From: Clostridia bacterium
Lineage (GTDB): Bacteria > Bacillota > Clostridia > Christensenellales > Borkfalkiaceae
Length of the DNA: 10,898 bases
NCBI GenBank assembly: GCA_900766495.1
Contig: CAAFVM010000050.1
Span: 1-10,898, forward strand
Direction: 5' to 3'
Positions 6,132-10,898 of this stretch are shown here, piece by piece. The translations under genes were made by a program, and so were the position numbers. The notes below the pieces were generated by a model. The model was not told the origin of the DNA. It searched no databases and worked only from the letters and a program-made list of their open reading frames with translations. The stretch's first letter is position 1, and each line of letters starts with the position of its first letter.

Positions 6132-6187
6132 TTTTCGGCGGTTTAACAAAAAAGTTAGCCTGTCGCTTACCATGAACCGCCCGAAAA
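6132..6187 (-). promoter_or_regulatory. Structured leader of thrS
   Basis: TTTTCGGCGGTT (6132-6143) and AACCGCCCGAAAA (6175-6187) form a 12-bp stem with one bulged base. The roughly 31-nt loop holds a small TAAC/GTTA hairpin. On the mRNA it begins only a few nucleotides after the predicted start near 6194. No T-run follows, and I see no T-box antiterminator sequence, so an ordinary T-box is unlikely. It may act in mRNA stability or translational control. Confidence 0.6.
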
Positions 6188-6200
6188 GGCTCGTTATTTT

Positions 6201-6228
6201 ATTATACACTCTTTTGCGTTTTTGTCAA
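6201..6228 (-). promoter_or_regulatory. Consensus promoter for thrS
   Basis: On the minus strand TTGACA (6228-6223) and TATAAT (6206-6201), both perfect, are 16 nt apart. The predicted start lies near 6194, giving a leader of about 147 nt before the ATG at 6046. Confidence 0.9.
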
Positions 6229-6264
6229 AGCAAGTTTTCGCTTTTTCTTACTTTTGGACGAACA

Positions 6265-6296
6265 AAAATAAAAACGACGAAAAAAATCGCCGTTTT
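6265..6296 (-). terminator. Terminator of the ytxC-like gene
   Basis: On the minus strand AAAACGGCGA (6296-6287) pairs with TCGTCGTTTT (6280-6271), a 10-bp stem with one G-T wobble and a T6 loop, followed by TATTTTT. It separates the ytxC-like gene from the thrS promoter. Confidence 0.8.
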
Positions 6297-6344
6297 CGCA
6301 CTGCTATATATTGTTTTTATCGTTTTTTTGTAAATTTTCATATT

Positions 6345-7061
6345 TTACAGCGAATATTCGTTTTTAAAAATCACTTTATCGCCGAAATATTCTTTAAGCA
6401 TTTTTCTGTCATATTCGGCGGGCGGATTTTTTATTTCCACCTCGCCCGCACCCGACAAAAGCACCTCGTTAATAACGCTTTTCGCCCCGCCCGTAAGTCT
6501 GGTGCGGGTCATGCGGTTAAACCGCCTGTCGTAAACCTTGTCGCCGTCCACAATAACCCGCCTGCCCCGTTTTTCGCCTATCAGATAGCCTATAAAATCT
6601 TTAAGCTCGCGCCGCGAAAAATAGGACGGTACGTATTCCGAAATTTCAACCCACTTGTTTTTAAGCGAGCCGAGGCGAAAATTGAACAGCCCGTCAAGCG
6701 CGTACTGCTCCTCGATTTTAAGTTTAGAGCGCACGAAACGGCGGTCTTCGTCAACGTCGGCGGCGATAAGCGCGGCTATTAAAATTTCGCGGTCGTTCGG
6801 GTCAAGCCCGCGCGGCTTGATTTTTCCGCTGAAAAACGCGTGCTTGTAACCTATGGCTATAACGTCGCAAATTTTATCGAAAAGTTCTTCCATTGCGGCG
6901 CGTTCGCAACCGGGTTCGGGCAAAAGAAACAGCCCCGCGCGGTTCAAGTCGGCGGCAAATTCGCTTTTTTCGGGTTTAAAAAACAATTCCGACAGATTTT
7001 CGCGCACGTAAATAACGTTCGCGTGGTTTTCGTAACCGTCCGATACGTAAAGTGTGTTCAT
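6345..7061 (-). CDS. ytxC: YtxC-like sporulation-associated protein
   Basis: This 238-aa soluble protein resembles YtxC, a family found mostly in spore-forming Bacillota and of unknown mechanism. The clearest match is the C-terminal half: ALDGLFNFRL (about 121-130) followed by a charged helix and a DFIGYLIGEKRGRR stretch, compared with the DGFxxFRL...EYKEFIRLL pattern of YtxC, and the end EYFGDKVIF. The gene lies directly upstream of thrS on the same strand, as ytxC does in Bacillus subtilis, which is the strongest support. I use ATG 7061; a TTG six bases further upstream is possible, and no good ribosome binding site is visible for either. It has its own terminator, so thrS is not simply read through. 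The N-terminal half I cannot assign. The gene does not show that the host sporulates. Confidence 0.65.
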   Translation of the reverse strand: MNTLYVSDGYENHANVIYVRENLSELFFKPEKSEFAADLNRAGLFLLPEPGCERAAMEELFDKICDVIAIGYKHAFFSGKIKPRGLDPNDREILIAALIAADVDEDRRFVRSKLKIEEQYALDGLFNFRLGSLKNKWVEISEYVPSYFSRRELKDFIGYLIGEKRGRRVIVDGDKVYDRRFNRMTRTRLTGGAKSVINEVLLSGAGEVEIKNPPAEYDRKMLKEYFGDKVIFKNEYSL

Positions 7062-7168
7062 ACTCAATTAGTTTAAGCAACCCCGCTGTTTTTAATTATT
7101 TTTAATCGAATTTTTAATTTTAATAGTTTTTTAGGCTACTTCGCATAGTTTTTTGCGTAAAACCGCGT

Positions 7169-9826
7169 TCAGTTTATAACCACCTTGCGCTTTTTTTCGC
7201 GTTTTAATTTTCTGATCTCCCTGTAAAAGCATTTCGAAAGTTCCGAAATCCACACCACCGACGAGCAAACAGCCGATATTTTCAGCCAGTTGAAAAATCC
7301 GAGCGGCGCGGTTGAAAACATATCGCAAAAACAATCGGTTATAACAATCTGAACCACGAACGAAAGGGCTAAAAGCGCCGAAAACAACTTGTTTTTGCCT
7401 ATTGCCGTAAATACGCTTTTCACCCCGGTTTCGCGCGAATTTACCGCGTTAAACAGCTGAAAGAACACAAACAACGAAAATACCGAGCTGCTTAAACGCC
7501 CCGCGCCCACGCCTAAAAAGTCGTAAGATTTTTGCAACAATATAACGCCCACTATGAACGCCGCATGCAGAATTATTCTTGCAAAATTGCGGCGGGTGAC
7601 TATGCCGTCGGTGCGCTTTACGGGCGTTTTTTCCATTGCGCCGTCTTCCCTGCGTTCAAGCCCCAAAGAAAGCGCGAGCGGACCGTCCATTATTACGTTG
7701 AGCCAAAGCAGCTGTACCGCAGTGAACGGCGGCTTGAACCCGAGCAATAAAAAGCTTACTATAAGCGCGACAGCCGAGAAATTCACCGTAAGCTGAAACA
7801 TTAAAAATCGCTGAAAATTACTGTAAATATTGCGACCGAACGCAACAGCTTTAACTATTACCGAAAACGAATCGTCTATTAAAATTATATCGGAAGCTTC
7901 TTTGGTTATTTCGCTGCCCGCGCCCATGGCTATGCCTATATCGGCGTTTTGCACGGCGGGCGCGTCGTTCACCCCGTCGCCGGTTACCGCAACTACCTCG
8001 CCCATTTCTTTCAACGCTTTTACCACGCGCAACTTGGTTTCGGGCGTGGAACGGGCTATTACGATAAGCTCGGGCAAAACTTTTTTAAGCTTTTCGTCGC
8101 TCATTTTTTCTATTTCGGCGCCCGTAGTCGCGTTTTCGTCGAAACAGGCAAGCCCTGCTTTTCGCGCAACGGCAAGAGCGGTTTGCATATTGTCGCCGGT
8201 AAGCATTTTTACCTCGATGCCCGCGCGTTTGCACTCTTTAACCGCTTTATAAACGTCACCGCGCACTTCGTCGGCAAAGCAGAAATACCCGTCAAAAACA
8301 AACTTTTTAGTCAATTTTTCGTCGGTTTTATTTGTTTTTTTGTCGGTTGCGTCCTGCCTGCAAAAATGTGCGCAGGCAAGAATGCGCTCGGCGTTTTTTG
8401 CGTATGCTTCTGCGGAATTTAAAATGTATTTTTTCTCGGCTTCGGTTAAATTGCATTTTTCGACGACCGCTTCTATACTTCCCTTTAAATAGGTAATTTC
8501 CTTGCCGTTCACAAGCGCGGCGGTAGTCATATATTTGTTTTTCGAATTAAACGGCAGGCGGTGAATTATTTTCGCACCGTCGCGCAGCTTTTTATAATCG
8601 CAAAGCCCGCCTATCGCGCGCAAAAGCGCCTGCTCGGTATAATTTCCCACTCCGCTTTGCTCGCCGTTTTTAGCCGTTGTTATTTCGGCGGTAGAATTTA
8701 TAGCCGCGTTCTCGATTACACGTAAATCAGCAATTTTATCGGGCGAAACCTTGTTTTTTCCGCTCACAAACCGCACCGCCTGCATTTTTCCGAACGTCAG
8801 CGTGCCTGTTTTATCGGAACAAATAACGCTTACGCACCCCACCGTTTCGGCGGCAATCAGCTTTTTTATTATCGCGTTCGATTTTGCCAGCCGCACCACG
8901 CTCAACGCCAGCGATATTGCAACCGTAGTAGGCAGCCCCTCGGGCACGGCGGCTACTATTAAAACAATGCAGTCGATAAACGCGTCCTTAACACCGTTAA
9001 AATTTAGCCCACCCGTAAGCGACAGCCTAAAAAGAGTGAGCAAGAACACCGCGCACGCGGCGAGCGCGCCGAAAAGCGAAATGCCTTTGCCTAATTTATT
9101 TAATTTTTGGTTGAGCGGCGCCGAAATATTGTTTTTTTCTTTAAGCCCGCCCGCAATTTTGCCTATCTGAGCGCCGTCGCCCACGGCAAGAACAAGCACT
9201 TTAGCCCAACCGGAGCGCGCGTACGTTCCCGACCAGACCATATTACTTTCTTTTATTTTTCCCGAAAAATGCCTGCTTTTTATAACCGCGTCGGCCTCGC
9301 CCGTAAGTACTCCCTCTTCGGCGGAAAAATCGTCGCAATCAAGAATAATTCCGTCGGCGGTGGCTTTATCGCCCGATTCAAGCGTCACAACGTCGCCTAC
9401 GCACAAATCGGAATAATTAATAATCTTTTTTTCGCCGTCGCGAATAGCCGTAACCGTTATGTTTTCGCTGAATTTTTCAAGCATTTCGAACGCTTTTTCC
9501 GACTTGCTTTCCATAACTGCGGTAAGCCCGGACGAAAGCAGAATAGCCGCGAGGATGCCCGCGCTCTCGTAAAAATCGGCGGGCTTTCCCGCAAACAAAT
9601 TGCCCAAATTTACGCCTAACGTTATTATCAAGGCAAATTCGAGGATTAACGTCATAGGTTCGCGCAGAGTTGCGAGTATTCGGCTTATCAGCGACGGCTT
9701 TTTAGGCTTTGAAAGCACGTTCGCGCCGTATTTTAATCGGCTTGCGCGCGCCTGTTCGTCGGTAAGCCCTTTTTCGGAATAACCGCGCGCATACGCCTGT
9801 TCGTATTTTTCTAAATTAAACTGCAT
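7169..9826 (-). CDS. Calcium-transporting P-type ATPase, PMCA-like (P2B)
   Basis: This 885-aa pump exports cations, most likely Ca2+, across the cytoplasmic membrane. Numbered from the ATG: cation ATPase N-terminal domain (about 1-60), M1-M2 (about 57-105), actuator domain with TGE (175-177; the usual following Ser is Ala), M3-M4 with PEGLP (295-299), DKTGTLT with phosphorylated Asp338, nucleotide-binding domain with KGSIE (448-452), MLTGDN (541-546), TGDGVNDAPA (615-624), then M5-M10. Site II Ca2+ ligands are present: Glu296 in M4, Asn710 and Asp714 in LNVIMD of M6. M5 reads QLTVNFSAV and M8 FQLFNAVNSR, as in plasma-membrane-type pumps, so one Ca2+ per cycle is expected. There is no calmodulin-binding tail; the C-terminus is short and basic. 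The ATG at 9826 has GGGTGA just upstream; the GTG at 9835 lies within that site. No promoter is convincing to me. Confidence 0.93.
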   Translation of the reverse strand: MQFNLEKYEQAYARGYSEKGLTDEQARASRLKYGANVLSKPKKPSLISRILATLREPMTLILEFALIITLGVNLGNLFAGKPADFYESAGILAAILLSSGLTAVMESKSEKAFEMLEKFSENITVTAIRDGEKKIINYSDLCVGDVVTLESGDKATADGIILDCDDFSAEEGVLTGEADAVIKSRHFSGKIKESNMVWSGTYARSGWAKVLVLAVGDGAQIGKIAGGLKEKNNISAPLNQKLNKLGKGISLFGALAACAVFLLTLFRLSLTGGLNFNGVKDAFIDCIVLIVAAVPEGLPTTVAISLALSVVRLAKSNAIIKKLIAAETVGCVSVICSDKTGTLTFGKMQAVRFVSGKNKVSPDKIADLRVIENAAINSTAEITTAKNGEQSGVGNYTEQALLRAIGGLCDYKKLRDGAKIIHRLPFNSKNKYMTTAALVNGKEITYLKGSIEAVVEKCNLTEAEKKYILNSAEAYAKNAERILACAHFCRQDATDKKTNKTDEKLTKKFVFDGYFCFADEVRGDVYKAVKECKRAGIEVKMLTGDNMQTALAVARKAGLACFDENATTGAEIEKMSDEKLKKVLPELIVIARSTPETKLRVVKALKEMGEVVAVTGDGVNDAPAVQNADIGIAMGAGSEITKEASDIILIDDSFSVIVKAVAFGRNIYSNFQRFLMFQLTVNFSAVALIVSFLLLGFKPPFTAVQLLWLNVIMDGPLALSLGLERREDGAMEKTPVKRTDGIVTRRNFARIILHAAFIVGVILLQKSYDFLGVGAGRLSSSVFSLFVFFQLFNAVNSRETGVKSVFTAIGKNKLFSALLALSFVVQIVITDCFCDMFSTAPLGFFNWLKISAVCSSVVWISELSKCFYREIRKLKREKKRKVVIN

Positions 9827-9937
9827 TATTTTCACCCGTCTGCGCCGCTTTTTTGTTTTTTAAACCCGCGCGCGATTTATTTACCACAACAATATATGAA
9901 AAAATACCGCATAATATTTGCAAGTCGGCTTAAAAGG

Positions 9938-9966
9938 TGGACAGATAAATTTTTTTATGCTACAAT
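9938..9966 (+). promoter_or_regulatory. Promoter for the phosphoribosyltransferase gene
   Basis: TGGACA (9938-9943) and TACAAT (9961-9966) are 17 nt apart, with a start expected near 9973. The resulting leader of about 135 nt is long for a single small gene. The gap 9827-10107 holds this promoter, the leader and no coding sequence I can support. Confidence 0.65.
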
Positions 9967-9971
9967 ACATA

Positions 9972-10107
9972 CGTATTTTTTGAATAATACGACAAAACGC
10001 GCAAGTTTCACATTTTAACCTCGCGCGTTAAGTTGTAGCCGCCCCGCCGCGAAGTTTTGCAAAGTTTTTACTATATAGCGCGGCCTACGGCAAAGGGAGA
10101 AATTATT
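9972..10107 (+). promoter_or_regulatory. Structured 5' leader of the phosphoribosyltransferase gene
   Basis: Three stems are visible: CGTATT/AATACG (9972-9991) at the very 5' end; AACGCGC/GCGCGTT (9996-10029); and GTAGCCGC (10035-10042) with GCGGCCTAC (10080-10088), with one bulge. The 3' arm of the last can alternatively pair as CGCGGC (10079-10084) with GCCGCG (10046-10051), so two folds compete just before the AGGGAG site at 10094-10099. The conserved purine-riboswitch bases are not present. It could be an unrecognised regulatory RNA or unremarkable folding. Confidence 0.5.
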
Positions 10108-10656
10108 ATGGTAAACGAATATGTAGTTGACATTGCGGGCGTTGAAACCCACCTGCCCGTTTTAAAAATCGCGCCCGACCTCGGAATTGCGTTTTTCAAC
10201 CTGCACGGCAATCAGAAACTTACCGAACATTGCGGCAAGGCTCTTGCGAAATACGTTGCCGATTGCGACGTGCTTATTACCGCAGAATCGAAAGGGTTAC
10301 AACTTTGCCACGTAGTCGCGCGTGAACTTAATCAGGAATTTTACGCCGTGGCGCGCAAAAGCAAAAAACTTTATATGCAAGACGGGCTTGACGTGGTTAT
10401 AGAATCTTCTATTACTACGGGTAAAGAACAGCACCTTTACCTTTCAAAACACGACGAAGAGCTGCTTCGCGGCAAAAAAGTAGGCATTATCGACGACGTT
10501 GTTTCCACCGGAGCTTCGCTTAAAGGGCTTGAAAACGTGGTAAAACTTTCAGGCGGAATTGTACATAAAAAGGCTTTCGTCCTTGCCGAAGCCGACGCCG
10601 CCGACAGAACCGACGTTATTTATCTTGCTAAAATCCCCGTTTTCCACGAAAATTAA
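10108..10656 (+). CDS. Apt-like phosphoribosyltransferase
   Basis: This 182-aa type I phosphoribosyltransferase carries the PRPP-binding motif GIIDDVVSTGASL (126-138) with D129-D130, preceded by ITAESKGL (57-64), which corresponds to the (G)TEARGF loop of adenine phosphoribosyltransferases, and VARKSKKLYM (81-90). The body resembles the clostridial adenine-phosphoribosyltransferase-like group of about 180-190 aa that recycles a free purine base with PRPP to the nucleotide and pyrophosphate. The N-terminus (YVVDIAGVETHLPVLKI) fits that group better than E. coli Apt, so base specificity is inferred and I assign no symbol. ATG at 10108 has AGGGAG at 10094-10099; the frame is open further upstream without a site. 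A strong terminator follows. Its neighbour on the other strand is the calcium pump, transcribed divergently, with no obvious functional link. Confidence 0.85.
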   Translation: MVNEYVVDIAGVETHLPVLKIAPDLGIAFFNLHGNQKLTEHCGKALAKYVADCDVLITAESKGLQLCHVVARELNQEFYAVARKSKKLYMQDGLDVVIESSITTGKEQHLYLSKHDEELLRGKKVGIIDDVVSTGASLKGLENVVKLSGGIVHKKAFVLAEADAADRTDVIYLAKIPVFHEN

Positions 10657-10696
10657 AACGCTTCTTGTTTTTTCTAATTTTTAATATATTAAATGT

Positions 10697-10740
10697 AACC
10701 CTGCGCAACAGATTTTCCGGTTGTGCAGGGTTTTCCTTTT
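10697..10740 (+). terminator. Terminator of the phosphoribosyltransferase gene
   Basis: A 13-bp stem (AACCCTGCGCAAC 10697-10709 with GTTGTGCAGGGTT 10720-10732, one G-T wobble) with a 10-nt loop is followed by TTCCTTTT. Confidence 0.88.
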
Positions 10741-10767
10741 ACGAACGTATTCAAACAACGCTTCCGC

Positions 10768-10855
10768 GAGATGAAAGGGCTGCGCTTCGCTTGCTCAACA
10801 TGACAGATGAAAAAATGGTGTCATTCCGAGCGTAGTCGAGGAATCTCGTGGAAAC
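10768..10855. repeat. Palindromic repeat element, second locus
   Basis: Left arm 10768-10805 (GAGATG...CAACATGACA) and right arm 10818-10855 (GTGTCATTCC...GAATCTCGTGG) match the arms at 905-941 and 1041-1078 in sequence, order and orientation. Here only 12 bp separate them, giving a compact palindrome closed by TGACA/TGTCA. Confidence 0.75.
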
Positions 10856-10864
10856 GAATTCTTT

Positions 10865-10898
10865 CTAATTCCCCGCGACTGGTTATATCTGTTATTTA
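10865..10898. repeat. Terminal-inverted-repeat element, copy 3 (cut by window end)
   Basis: It begins CTAATTCCCCGCG and continues to CTGTTATTTA, like the left part of the copies at 735-790 and 817-873. The right end lies outside the window. Confidence 0.7.

Noticed and set aside
4364..6175. Several plus-strand frames opposite thrS
   Set aside because: They are antisense to a well-supported synthetase gene and have no protein character of their own; the same applies to the frames opposite the calcium ATPase.
6047..6194. T-box riboswitch in front of thrS
   Set aside because: No T-box consensus sequence and no terminator/antiterminator pair were found in the leader.
9973..10107. Purine riboswitch before the phosphoribosyltransferase gene
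   Set aside because: The conserved ATATGG and TCTACC-type aptamer segments are not present.

Overview
The window looks like chromosome from a low-to-moderate GC Gram-positive anaerobe in the Bacillota/Clostridia sphere, possibly Christensenellales-like (the order is a guess). The signs are strong AGGAGG-type ribosome binding sites, sigma-A type promoters (TTGACA/TATAAT), intrinsic terminators with T-runs, and clostridial families: DUF4364, a TSCPD/TIGR03905 protein, a YtxC-like protein next to thrS, a PMCA-type Ca2+-ATPase and an HPr-like protein. I see no phage, insertion sequence, CRISPR, toxin-antitoxin or biosynthetic cluster. The coding part is a housekeeping neighbourhood, and its ends are rich in repeats.

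Layout. 1-313: a 117 bp direct repeat in two copies (period 196 bp) around a long nested hairpin; each copy carries a terminator-like stem. 330-692 (-): small membrane protein resembling DUF1294. 690-1086: intergenic island of palindromic repeat families. 1087-2582 (-): a two-gene unit, an unknown 304-aa protein followed by a Nudix hydrolase of the ADP-ribose pyrophosphatase type. 2616-2734: divergent promoters. 2772-4034 (+): HPr-like protein lacking the phosphorylatable His, DUF4364 winged-helix protein and TSCPD protein, closed by a bidirectional terminator.

4109-6046 (-): threonyl-tRNA synthetase with a consensus promoter and a structured leader. 6345-7061 (-): YtxC-like protein with its own terminator. 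7169-9826 (-): P2B-type calcium ATPase. 9938-10656 (+): promoter, structured leader and an Apt-like phosphoribosyltransferase, then a strong terminator. 10768-10898: the same palindromic repeat families as at 735-1078.

How the genes fit together. The ytxC-thrS neighbourhood is also found in Bacillus, which supports the YtxC call. Each major gene seems to have its own promoter or terminator, so no single pathway unites the window. The points most worth attention are a ThrRS whose catalytic zinc site is intact while its editing-site residues are replaced (H73N, H77Q, C182S in E. coli terms); an HPr fold with the Ser46 region but without His15/Arg17; two structured 5' leaders (thrS and the phosphoribosyltransferase) that match no riboswitch class I recognise; and nested palindromic repeats that recur on both flanks. 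All motif and family statements come from reading the sequence and from memory of the families, not from searches.
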